A stretch of 64,000 nt of DNA, taken from positions 7,502,001-7,566,000 of the forward strand of contig OY783208.1 in the NCBI GenBank assembly GCA_963678705.1. Direction: 5' to 3'. This document shows, piece after piece, positions 44,368 through 54,967 of the stretch. Source of the DNA: Panorpa germanica. Lineage: Eukaryota > Arthropoda > Insecta > Mecoptera > Panorpidae. A model generated the notes under the pieces. It saw only the letters and a list, made by a program, of their open reading frames with translations. It ran no database searches and had not been told where the DNA came from. How positions within the stretch are numbered: the first letter of the stretch is position 1; every line of letters starts with the position of its first letter. The position numbers and the translations under genes were made by a program.

Positions 44368-46358
44368 ATGGCACAGCAACTAAAGTCGGAATTAATTGAA
44401 ACACTGGAAATAGAAAACATGAAAGTAGAACCAGAAGAGGAATGCATTGTTCAGTTCGAACCACAAGTCAAAGAGGAGGTCGACGTCACTTCCGATAGAG
44501 AAGCAGATTGGCCAGGGGTTTATATTAAATTTGAACCTGACCTGAGTTCACCTGTTGTCCTGTGTAAATATTGCGAAGACGTGTTTCAAGATTCCTGTAA
44601 ATTGCAGGAGCACCTGGAGGCCCCATCGGACTGCCGTGGAACCAGAACGACAAAAAAACCGGTGGATGGTGATGATAATAGAAGATTCTCGGAACCACAA
44701 GGCAGTGGACAATCGGAAATAGAAGAATTAATTTCCAATCAGAAGAATTTCATCTGTGATGTTTGTAACATGGGGTTTGACAAGGCACCGGAAATAATAA
44801 AACATTTGCGTGTTCACACTAACAGGAAGTTATATTCCTGTCATGAATGTGACAAATCCTACACTAGTAGGTTCAATTTAGTTATTCACCAACGAAATCA
44901 TACCGGGGAGCGTCCGTTTTCATGTGACGTTTGTAACAAGACGTTTTCAACTTCAAGATAGTTAAAGGAACATAAAAACACGCATTTAGGCGTTAATCCT
45001 TTTTCCTGTGACATTTGTAAAAAAACGTTTTCAAGTTCACGCTATTTAAGGGAACATAAAAAGACTCATTTAGATGTTAAGACTTTTTCATGTGACATTT
45101 GTAAAAAAACATTTTCAAGGTCAAGTTATTTAAAGGAACATAAAAAGACGCATTTAGACGTTAATCCTTTTTCCTGTGACATTTGTAACAAAATGTTTTC
45201 ATGTTCAAGGTCTTTAAAGGAACATAAAAAGACGCATTTAGATGTTTCTCCTTTTTCATGTGACATTTGTGACAAAACGTTTTCAAGTTCAAGGTCTTTA
45301 AAGGAACATAAAAACACGCATTTAGGCGTTAATCCTTTTTCGTGTGACATTTGTAAAAAAACATTTTCAAGGTAAAGTTATTTAAAGGAACATAAAAAGA
45401 CGCATTTAGACGTTAATCCTTTTTCCTGTGACATTTGTAACAAAACATTTTCAAGGTCAAGTTATTTAAAGGAACATAAAAAGACGCATTTAGACGTTAA
45501 TCCTTTCTCCTGTGACATTTGTAACAAAACATTTTCAAGGTCAAGTTATTTAAAGGAACATAATAAGACGCATTTAGACGTTAATCCTTTTTCCTGTGAC
45601 ATTTGTAACAAAACATTTTCAAGGTCAAGCTATTTAAAGGAACATAAAAACACGCATTTAGACGTTAATCCTTTTTCATGTGACATTTGTAACAAAATGT
45701 TTTCAAGTTCAACCTATTTAAAGGAACATAAAACACGCATTTAGACGTTAATCCATTTACATGTGACAACTGTAACAAAACGTTTTCAAGTTCAAGGTCT
45801 ATAAAGGAACATAAAAAGACGCATTTAGACGTTAATCCTTTTTCATGTGACGTTTGTAACAAAACATTTTCAAGGTCAAGTTATTTAAAGGAACATAAAA
45901 AGACGCATTTAGACGTTAATCCTTTTTCCTGTGACATTTGTAACAAAACATTTTCAAGGTCAAGCTATTTAAAGGAACATAAAAACACACATTTAGACGT
46001 TAATCTTTTTTCATGTGATATTTGTAACAAAACATTTTCAAGGTAAAGGTATTTAAAGGAACATAAGAAGACGCATTTAGACGTTAATCCTTTTTCGTGT
46101 AACATTTGTAAAAAAACATTTTCAAGTTCAAGTTATTTAAAGGAACATAAAAAGACGCATTTAGACGTTACACCTTTTTCATGTGACACTTGTAACAAAA
46201 CATTTTTAAGTTCAAGGTCTTTAAAGGAACATAAAAAGACGCATTTAGACGTTAAACCACTTTCATGTGACATTTGTAACAAAACGTTTTCATGGTCAAG
46301 TGGTCTAAAGCGACATAAAAAGTCTCATTTAGCCGTTAATTCTTTTTCATGTGAATAA
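44368..46358 (+). pseudogene. 19-finger C2H2 gene broken by stops and a frameshift
   Basis: The first 197 codons are open: acidic N-terminus (MAQQLKSELIETLEIEN...) with V-K-E-E-V, a one-off C-x2-C segment (V-L-C-K-Y-C), then fingers 1-3, where a canonical T-G-E-R-P-F linker joins fingers 2 and 3. A TAG at 44959-44961 ends this frame inside finger 3. The same frame continues as near-identical fingers with L-D-V-N-P-F-S-C linkers, cut by a TAA at 45373, a one-base deletion near 45730 and a TAA at 46044, and ends at 46358. It could make a three-finger truncated protein; the rest is decaying. Confidence 0.85.
45003..46330 (+). repeat. 84 bp zinc-finger tandem array, ~16 units
   Basis: Units starting tgtgacatttgtaa are spaced exactly 84 bases from 45091 to 45679, 83 at the one-base deletion, then 84 again to 46266. 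Many units are almost identical (ttttcaaggtcaagttattt, aaaggaacataaaaagacgc). The homogeneity points to unequal crossing-over or gene conversion. Confidence 0.92.
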
Positions 46359-46959
46359 TGGGATAAAACATTTTCAAGTTTTTATGCTTATCAATCTAAT
46401 TTTATGTTCTAATTCTAAGTTTTATGCTAAATGATTGTATGTTATAATGTTCAACTGTATATGTTTATTTTCTTACATGTTTTTTAGTGATTTTTGTATG
46501 ATGGCTCGAATACGGTTCCATGAATCCTTTTTAAAATTTCCTGTTTCGTTGAGCGAAAAATTCTAAGACTTTTGACGTCCTCGGATTGTTTCCTTAATTT
46601 CCTGGAAACCTTAAAAAAAACTACGATAAGAAATGGTTACTTTTTGCTATATAACTGTTAATCCGTAAAAGGTAGAAAGTTGTAATTTTGCCTGTGTATT
46701 ACGCTATTTAATGCAAACATATTGCAAAATATAAAAACTCAAGAATTAATAAAGGGTCGTCCAGAAAATTGAGAGCACTATGGAGGAAACTCACATTTTG
46801 GACTGTGTACTAATTGAATATCATATTCAAAATTTAAAACAATATATTTTGGGGCACGGGGGCGGTTTTTGCTCAAAATAAATAAAAATGGTGATAGAAA
46901 GTTAAAATTTTGTATATGGGCTAACTTTGGCACCTAATTTACAAACCGAAAAAGAAAAT

Positions 46960-47126
46960 CTAATAGAAGAAATAATTTTCAATTAGAAGAATTTATTTAC
47001 AAACGAAGTCATACCGGGGAACGTCCATTTTCGTGTGACGTTTGTAACAAAACATTTTCAAATTCAAGCTCTTTAAACCAACATAAAAAGAAGCATTTAG
47101 ACGTTAATCCTTTTTCATGTGAATAA
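46960..47126 (+). pseudogene. Zinc-finger gene fragment
   Basis: Contains the pre-finger segment (aatagaagaaataattttcaattagaagaattt), then jumps to a finger joined by H-T-G-E-R-P-F-S-C and ends [13 protein letters not shown], exactly as the gene at 44368-46358 starts and ends its finger region. It is a collapsed duplicate with nearly all fingers deleted. Confidence 0.75.
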
Positions 47127-47836
47127 TGGAACAATTCATTTTCAAGTTTTTATGCTTTAAATTATCACAATAGAAAGTTCATAGTATATTTGTCAAAAAT
47201 AAAAAAGGAAAAACAATTTCTTTTACTAATTGTTATTGAAAATAGCTATTTTAATTGTTACACGCGTGACTCATGCGCACCAACTCAAATAAAAATACGA
47301 ATGTGACAAGGAATGCTAAGCTAAAATCTAGATTAAAATATTAAATATCAAAACAGTTTGTGTGAATGAAGCCTAATACTAAAAATAAAATAAAACCCCT
47401 TATCTTGTTTTTAATTATAAATAATTTGTTTTGTTATTTTAAGATTAATAAATATATTATTCAATAAATAAATAATTAAAAATATTGTAAATTGTATATT
47501 TCTTATTTCAGTGAATTTTCGTGAGTCATGCCATAATTCTTATAAAACTACAATATACTTAATGTATTAAGCCTGTTAACGACAGGGTACCAAATTTCTA
47601 CACTTCCTCTTTTGATTATATAAATAAAAGTAGCCCCTTTAAAAATTCAACAGTATTCAAATCTGTTTTGAGTATGATGTCGAAATTATCGAAATTATTA
47701 ATCTTTTTTCACAAAAATCGCAATAAAAACTTGATGGAATGTACGACTCAGCTGTAAGAAGTAAATGACATAACACACACACACTCGTATGCATCTCTGT
47801 TGTAGAAAACAGACTTATTAAAAATAATTAGATATT
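47127..47836. other. Intergenic, no gene seen
   Basis: AT-rich DNA between the ZF fragment and a mobile element copy. No supported feature. Confidence 0.4.
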
Positions 47837-48367
47837 TGTGTCCTCATTTTTTAGTGGTCGATTTTTTAATTGTTGATTGAAATTGATGTTAATAAATGTG
47901 TATTGGCGTGTCTATTTTATTAAATATCTAAATGTTGACGGAGATATAGCAATTAAAAGTTTGAATTGTAGTTTTAGCGCTAGAAATGGTCGGCCATATT
48001 TGTATGACGTGAAATGTATTTTAACGTCTGGTATTTGTTGAGTAGGTCAGTGCTGTGGTAATGTTTTGTAGCTGTTTGTAGTCGAATAATCAGGTCAAGT
48101 CAAGGAATAATAAGTTTTTATTTTATTTAACCCTGTTATGGCAGATATAATAATGAAATTTTATTGTTCCTTGAAATAGCTGTAAATAATATTTGATATT
48201 TTGAATCCCTTTAAGAATTAAAGAGGCAAAATGACATTTTTAATTGTTAATATCTCCTAACATATAAGGTGTTATTAATAAATAATTGAACATTTGAGGT
48301 TCTAGTAACCAACTTTATCAATATGTAGTACACTTTTATAGAAATTAAGACAGGACACAAGTCCATT
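47837..48367 (+). mobile_element. ~640 bp element, internally deleted copy 9
   Basis: Begins gtgtcctcattttttagtgg and ends gacacaagtccatt. About 110 bases are missing around the atatttgatattttgaatccc join near 48200. Confidence 0.8.
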
Positions 48368-48977
48368 AAAAGTCTGTGTACAACCGAATCATTCATCATA
48401 ATGGTTTACAATTAATGTAAATATTCATTTAGAAATAGTCAAATTAAAAATGAAATCTGTATTGAATATCTATGTTCATAAATCCCACCAAAAAAAGTAT
48501 TTGTTCATTAGCAAAGGAAAACACCTTGGATTCATTTAAGATGTCAGTGAATGTCACCATCAGAAATGCGTTCATCTTAAAGTTTGATTTATTTAATATT
48601 AAACAAAAATAGACAGCCACAATTATTAGAGAGCAACATAAATTAATATTTAAAGGTAATTTAACATTTTAAATTTATTGTGAAATGTTTTTTAAGACTT
48701 ATTTTTTTTAGATTATTACACAAATTAGAATGGTAAATTCATTAATAGCGGAAATTCTAGTTTCTATTTTCTTTGTGTTTTACAAAGCACTAATTTATTA
48801 CAAAAATGTTTTATTAATTTAATTCAACCGCACTTATTTTTCTTTCACTTTTTTTTAATACCCTGCTCATATTTTTTGTAGTGTTAATAATTTTCTTTCT
48901 TTTTAAGTAAACTCAAAATTGGTTTTACTTAAATAAACAATTGCAAATTTTAACGAATAAATAAAGTAAAGAGTTAA
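48368..48977. other. Upstream of last ZF gene, no gene seen
   Basis: AT-rich. Contains a diverged version of the family promoter flank (ttcaaccgcacttatttttct near 48823) and a tttctttttaag acceptor-like site near 48907 upstream of the ATG at 48978. Confidence 0.45.
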
Positions 48978-49581
48978 ATGCCAATGGAAGCAGTAAAAGG
49001 ACAAGTTGTCAAAATAGGAATAAAGAAGGAAGACGTCGTCAAAGAAACAGAACTGTGTGATGTAATAGAAATAGAAATTAAAGAAGGACCAGACCATGAT
49101 ACTGAGGAAAATGCAACTTTACAACTGGGAAATGAGTATGTTATGAAATATGAGCCAATTGTTGTTTCATCCGTTTGTGAAGAACTACAAAGTGAAGCAA
49201 AGAAGCCTTATATTTGTGATGTTTGTAATAAATCGTTTGACAATAACACTGATATTTTAAAACATTTGCGCATTCATTCAGCAAAGTAATTTAATTCTTG
49301 TGATGAATGTGATAAAATATTTGATAACCTATCAGATTTAAAGCAGCATAAAAACACACATTTACGTATAGATCCACTTTTTTGCGAGCAATGTAGTAAA
49401 ACGTTTAGTAACGCACAAAGTTTAAAACGACATAAAAACACTCATTTAGACATAAAACTATTTTCGTGTGAACAATGTAATAAAAACTTACGATTGAGTT
49501 ATTTTTATTTATTATCACATCCTGATTGTAGTTTATATTTACAGACGCTTTACATTTATGTTTATTTAATTAATAATAATT
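48978..49581 (+). pseudogene. C2H2 zinc-finger pseudogene, nonsense after finger 1
   Basis: 103 codons are open: an acidic start (MPMEAVKGQVVK...) with I-K-E-G-P and one intact finger (Y-I-C-D-V-C-N-K ending H-L-R-I-H). A TAA at 49287-49289 stands where paralogues have lysine. The frame then continues with two full fingers (S-C-D-E-C-D-K, F-C-E-Q-C-S-K) and a broken third, which degenerates into AT-rich translation ending near 49581. It belongs to the same lineage as the other ZF genes here. Confidence 0.78.
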
Positions 49582-49680
49582 AAATATACACTTATTAATT
49601 GTCATAGTGGCATCTATTTTTATAACATAGCACTAATTTATTAATAATTTAAAAATGTTATTCGTATAGTTTCTATCCTG

Positions 49681-49915
49681 AATGGGCTTGTGTCCTATGT
49701 CTAAATTTCTATAAAAGTGTACTATATATTGATAAAGTGAGTTACTAGAACCTCTAATGTTCAATTATTTGTTAATAACTCCTTATATGTTAAGAGATAC
49801 TAACAATGGGCTAGTAACCTTATTTTTTAGTGGTCGATTTTTCAATTGTTGATTGAAATTGATGTGAATAAATATGTATTGGTGTGTCTATTTTATTAAA
49901 TATCTAAATGTTGAC
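49681..49915. mobile_element. ~640 bp element pieces, copy 10, interrupted by Polinton
   Basis: 49681-49806 is the aatgggcttgtgtcctatg end in copy-2 orientation. 49807-49915 is a copy-1-orientation left end (tattttttagtggtcgattt) running up to ...aaatgttgac, where family members continue with ggagatatag. The Polinton terminus follows at 49916, so this copy was its target. Confidence 0.75.
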
Positions 49916-51652
49916 AGTAGGGTAGGAGAGCCGGTTCTGGCTTAAATTTGAAATTGAGTTGGAAATTATTGGAGTGGGGATGCATTTAGGTCACGATATG
50001 CAGAGGGGGCGTGGCTAGACTTGGAAGAATGTAAAAGGGGGTAAGGGTGGGGTAAGGAGTGAGGGGTAAGTGGATAAGCTGTGTTGTGATTGGTTTAGAA
50101 GATGATGACATCATTACAGACTTTATCTCTAGGTACAGTCTCTTTAATATCCGATATGAGTGAGAAAGCAATAGTGGTAAAGAGTGAGATACCGATATTA
50201 ATTCTTATGTTTGATTTGTTATTGTTTATAAGATTATGATGTTGTAGGTGCAAAAATGTTAGTTATATGTTATAATGACGTTATATTACACATGGTGGGG
50301 TATAATATGAAAGGTTATAGTATAATTTGTTATATATATTCTTAAGGATTGTTAAACATAGATTATAACAATAACTATTACAATTATAGCGCATTCCTTC
50401 GAATTCACTAGAAATTTGCAAACAGCACATGTGTTAAAACTGTGTGAGAAACTTTGGACACAAGCGCATTAGTTCGAATGTAACTTGAATGTAATGGGAA
50501 CGTAACTTGAAGCACATGTGTTAAAACTGTGTGAGAACGTGTTGAATACAAGCGACGAATTCACCAGAAAAAAAAAAAACAATATTTTCCAAACGTAGAC
50601 AAATTTTTTTTGTTATACATTTCATGTTTTAGTTAAATGTAGGGCCGGATTGGGTATTGTTGTATTAGATTATTTATTTAAGTATACTAAAAGTTATAAT
50701 ATACGTACATTATATCATTGATGATTCTCAAAGCATACAGTTATTTTTTTTTTTTTTTTATGTGTTGTAATAATCATAAAGTCTTATAAGTCAGACAATG
50801 GTGTTGTTTTACATATATGAGGTTATAACACCACAGTAACTGTTAAAATAGTACAAGGATATTTTATTATACAAATTTATTAGGTAGCGGTTTGATCCAT
50901 ATGTATGAGGCTATATAGGTTGTGGATAATAGTAGAATCACAATTAGCTAAACCAAAAGCTCTAACTTAAGTTGAAACAAACTTTTTAAAATAAAACTGC
51001 TCGAAGGGTCGGGAGCCCCGAGAATTTTATTTATTTTGAATGCGCGGGGATGATAGAATTAAGAATTGATAGTCTGATGGTAAATATATTATAGTATTAA
51101 ATAATTAAAGTGCTACCCTGTTAAATTTTTATATTATAATTTATATATAAGTCTAAGAATATGATTGTGTTACATTAAGTATTGTGCAGTTTGTTTATTA
51201 AATTGTCTTGCAAAGTCTTGTTCTGAGTTAGTTCTTTTTAAATAACTTGTGTTTTTAAATAATTTAGTGGCTATTTAGTGCTATTTAAAAAAAAAAAAAA
51301 AAATTATCAATAATTTCAGTTTGGAAGTGGATAATTATGTGGTAAGTAAATTTTGTATAAGATTTTGTATGTTTACAATAAATTTAATAGTAGTTTTCAA
51401 ATATTTACAGGTGTCTATAGCAGTTTCAACCTAATCTTGAGTTTTTACCGTTTGAACCCTTTTAGACTTTCATACTTATGAGCAAACAGTTAGGTAAGTT
51501 AATTTTTAATACTTTTTAGATAATTTTAATTTAGTTATAATAATAATAATAACAGTTTTAAATGTCAACAGAATATTGCTGTTTTGTCCCATCTCCCATT
51601 GCCAATAATTACTACCCTATAGATTGATATAACTTTGTAAGTTAATTTTTTA
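49916..51652. other. Non-coding terminal region of left arm
   Basis: No gene. Near the end are G-rich runs (gggggtaagggtggggtaag, ~50037). A direct repeat gcacatgtgttaaaactgtg occurs at ~50426 and ~50512 with flanking cgaattcac motifs. Homopolymer runs lie near 50565, 50745 and 51285. As the terminal ~1.7 kb of a protein-primed element it may contain replication and transcription signals, but none is identified. Confidence 0.5.
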
Positions 51653-51718
51653 TTGAATGTATTAAAACAACTTAATTTAGTAGTAACTGTTTATATTAAT
51701 AATAATATAAGTTTTAAA

Positions 51719-52386
51719 ATGTCTTTAGATAACAACAACTTTTTGTGTTGTGTATACCTGTATTCAGATGACACTTATAAGTACACCTGTCCGAAAATAG
51801 CAGAATCTGGATTACAGGTTAGTTTTTTTATTATATGTTTACCAATTAAAAAATTTAGTTATTTATATAATTTTATTTATAGTTATGCCTTTATCATAGA
51901 AAGCAGCGGGCAATTGAATGTAGTGAATATCATCTTGTTAGTAATTTTTATAGATTTAAAATATTAGGTGTATCAATCAGTAAAGTAGCAAAATTAGAGT
52001 TAAATTTAAGAAAAAAATATGAGCTAAAATATAATATAATATCAGACGCACAACATGAGCATTTTAAAAATATATTAAGAGCATTAGTAACAGGATATTT
52101 TGATGATACATATAGTGCAAATACATTACATAAATTACGCTATTTGCAATACCATTTTATTAATAAAGTTATAGATTTGAATTTGGTTAAAAACGTATGT
52201 TGGCTTGATAAGTTTAACCATACTTTTTATTCAAAATTAGAAAAATTAAGAACAATTGAAAAGTATGACTTAGAAGTAAAAGTCAAACTTAATAAATTTG
52301 ATTATTTTAAAAATAAAAATGAAATAAGTTTTTCTGTTTCATTGAATTCATTAAAGGAAGAAGAAGAAGAAGAAAATTGGGATTGA
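51719..52386 (+). CDS. Unknown two-exon Polinton protein, 200 aa (left arm)
   Basis: Exon 1 (51719-51817, 33 codons) starts M-S-L-D-N-N-N-F-L-C-C and ends I-A-E-S-G-L-Q. A 65-base intron with gttagt donor and tttatttatag acceptor follows. Exon 2 (51883-52386) continues in phase 0 as L-C-L-Y-H-R-K-Q-R and ends in an acidic E-E-E-E-E-E-N-W-D tail. The Met at 51719 was chosen because its exon-1 length matches the paralogous gene at 52905, which has the same layout. Cysteines and histidines around the splice (C-P, C-L-Y-H) could form a small metal site. No family recognised. Both arms keep this frame. Confidence 0.65.
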
Positions 52387-52520
52387 TTTTTAAATTAGCG
52401 TTATATTTTATGTGCATCTGATATTACATATAATTTTTAGCTATCAGTTGTTTTAGAATCAATATTTCGTTTTAGTTTTAATAAATATATTATAATGTAT
52501 ATGAAATTTATATCAACCAA

Positions 52521-52860
52521 AATATAAAATATTACAACAAATTATGAAGAATATTAATGGTATGGGATACTATACATACACTGACAATGAAGATGCTAGC
52601 AATTTTTATTTTTTTTGCAAAAATTTTTTTTTAAGCTATATTTATAGTGGGGACTATTATATATATATATATATAAATTACGTTTAAAAAATATAAAATA
52701 TTACAACAAATTATAAAGAATATTAATGGTATGGGATACTATACATACACTGACAATGAAGATGCTAGCAATTTTTATTTTTTTTTTGCAAAAAATTTTT
52801 TTTAAGCTATATTTATAGTGGGGACTATTATATATATATATATAAATTACGTTTAAAAAA
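52521..52860. repeat. Two tandem ~165 bp units (left arm)
   Basis: Two adjacent copies of aaatattacaacaaattat...atgggatactatacatacac...gtggggactattatatatat...acgtttaaaaaata. The mirror pair at 61139-61470 shows that the duplication predates the palindrome. Confidence 0.88.
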
Positions 52861-52904
52861 TACTTATTTTATACAGTAATTGTACGTGTAAACATTGTAA
52901 AACA

Positions 52905-53672
52905 ATGAGTGACTTTGAGAACTATTGTGTTGCAGTAGTTAATTTTGATCAAAATATTTTATATACATGTGTAAACATTGTAACAGTTTCGGGAAAATCG
53001 GTGAGTTTTTCTTCTGTGTATGTGATATCCGCATTAATGTATATAACTATTGCAAATTTTCTTTTTCTTTTTTTATAGTTTTGCCATAAACATTGGATTC
53101 AATACTTAAGGGAAAGCGAGGAATATCACTTAATAGATAATTATAAAGATTTTTTAAGTATAGGATATACAATTAGCCAATTGGCTTCAACTGAATTAAT
53201 CCTTAGAGAAAATTTTGAATTTAAGTATCAGTTTTATATAAAGAGTGATGTAGGTCATACATGTTGGAAAAATATTTTAAAAGTTTTAAGTACTGGTAAA
53301 TATAATAGTTCTTATGATCATTGTACCACTCAAAAATTAAAAAAATTACCTTTCAATGAAATTATTGATTTTAATATAAATTCTATTTTATATTTGGAAA
53401 TTTTACAAAATTTTAAATTACATTCACCGGTCAATCAGGATTATATTTTAAAAGTAGTTAAACGTTTAAATTTAAATATATTTTAAAATGAATTAAAATC
53501 AGAAAGAATTAGAAAAAAAGATAACAAAACTAGTTCATATTTTAAAAAATTACAGGAACGAAAAAATAGATTTAATAGAGTTACTAATATTTATAATTTA
53601 GAAGTAGGAGGGGGAGGTAAAAGAGTAATTTCAAAAGCATATAAAAGTCATGACAATTTTAATTTTATTTAG
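52905..53672 (+). pseudogene. Unknown two-exon Polinton protein, paralogue 2 (left arm, stop)
   Basis: Exon 1 (52905-53000, 32 codons; start M-S-D-F-E-N-Y-C) ends at a gtgagt donor. Exon 2 begins at 53079 after ttttttatag as F-C-H-K-H-W-I-Q-Y-L. The layout, exon-1 length, intron phase and the S-E-Y/E-E-Y-H-L motif are shared with the gene at 51719, so the two are paralogues. A TAA at 53484-53486 interrupts the left copy where the right arm has lysine; the frame then continues to 53672, giving an original length near 229 residues. The C-terminus is basic and ends with a G-G-G-G-K-R segment. Confidence 0.65.
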
Positions 53673-53696
53673 TTACAATTTAAAATTGTAGCGTAA

Positions 53697-54452
53697 TTGA
53701 TCATATATATTTTTTATGCAATGGAGTCATTAAATAAAGTTGATTTCATAAATCCAATATATTTGCTTAAGTGCTCATATTTTTTAAATACAAGTAAAAC
53801 TAAGCAAATTACAGTTGCCCTAGATGCAAATAATTTTTGTGAGAGTGTTTGTGTGATTGAAAAGTTTAACGGGCAGTATGTATATTTATCACAAAATGAC
53901 TGGGAAATTATTTTAAATAACAAAGCCAGTATTTCCAATTATTTTAATGGAATAATAACATATCTGGAGCAACCATGTATTGTATTGTCAAAATGTACAA
54001 TTCATTTTCAAACTTTGTATGAAAAACCGACTATGGTTATCGAGCAAAATTATCACCTTAAATCAATTTTGGCAGATAATGGTCCAAGATCATCTGTATA
54101 CATGCAAATAGAGTCTTGGCAGAAACTTATGCAGTTAGCAGAGTGCATTACGTTTTCTTTAAATCAACTTACGGCATGGTCAAAGTCTGCATTGAATATT
54201 TTTAATGAAGTGGAGAATAAGTTGTTTTCTTTACTAATAGAAAGTAATGAAATAAATTATAAAAACCATAACAAATACTTTTATGAAAATTTCGTTTTAA
54301 ATAACATTAATAACATAGAATTAAATTACTATAAATTGTTTACTAATATATCATCAAATATGAATGTAAAGTTACTAAGCTTAGAAATTAAGGCGCTTTG
54401 TATAGACTTACTTAAGACTCAAATACAAGAAAAAGCTAATAAATATGTATAA
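53697..54452 (+). CDS. Uncharacterised Polinton protein, 251 aa (left arm)
   Basis: An intact frame present in both arms (mirror at 59538-60293) with one visible residue difference (Y versus N near residue 62). The internal Met at 53721 (M-E-S-L-N-K-V-D-F) is a plausible alternative start. No transmembrane segment or catalytic motif is obvious. The middle has Q-P-C-I-V-L-S-K-C and a helical second half. It follows the two-exon genes in the same direction and is tail-to-tail with the 138-residue gene. Function unknown; a minor structural or DNA-binding role would be speculation. Confidence 0.7.
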   Translation: MIIYIFYAMESLNKVDFINPIYLLKCSYFLNTSKTKQITVALDANNFCESVCVIEKFNGQYVYLSQNDWEIILNNKASISNYFNGIITYLEQPCIVLSKCTIHFQTLYEKPTMVIEQNYHLKSILADNGPRSSVYMQIESWQKLMQLAECITFSLNQLTAWSKSALNIFNEVENKLFSLLIESNEINYKNHNKYFYENFVLNNINNIELNYYKLFTNISSNMNVKLLSLEIKALCIDLLKTQIQEKANKYV

Positions 54453-54550
54453 TTGTAAATATGTATAGAGTGTATATAAAAAAAATTTTATAAATGAAAG
54501 AACATGTATTTTATTTATTAAGGTATATTTATTTATTTATTTATTAGGGT

Positions 54551-54964
54551 ATAACTATTTCCATTAGAATCATAATATAAATTAAAATTACAATCACAAC
54601 AGTTTCTTATTTGACATGGTGGTCCATCTCTTTAAATTCTACCCTTATTATAATGTTTAAAACATAAGCGGCGTTTTTGAATTTCAACATTTTCTTTTAA
54701 GTATGATGGTAATCGATTCCAATTTTGTTCTATATCGGTAGAAAACATTATATAGTACAAGAAAAATTCTGTTGGCAAGTAATGTAAATCTTCTTCAGTA
54801 AGATCTTCTAACAAACATTCATTGTCTTTATATTTTCTTAATACAGCTCCAACTTTTAAAAGTGTTTGAGCAACTTCTTCATATTTATTTAAAAAATTTG
54901 AATTCATTCTTGCGTTTGCAGGTGATTCTTTGATGGTTTTACATATACTAGTTCTTATAAACAT
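54551..54964 (-). pseudogene. Small Polinton protein, left-arm copy with premature stop
   Basis: The counterpart of the 138-residue gene at 59023-59439. Here a TAA at 54632-54634 replaces a glutamine codon, so only 110 residues are open. The C-terminal cysteine cluster (C-Q-I-R-N-C-C-D-C) is therefore not translated. It lies 3 bases after the capsid-like gene on the same strand. Confidence 0.75.
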
Positions 54965-54967
54965 TAT

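Noticed and set aside
45003..46330. 84 bp periodic array as a CRISPR or satellite
   Set aside because: Each unit translates as a C2H2 finger in frame with the upstream gene; no spacers.
53181..53486. Separate 101-codon gene starting at 53181
   Set aside because: Better explained as part of exon 2 of the spliced gene starting at 52905, as in the paralogue at 51719.
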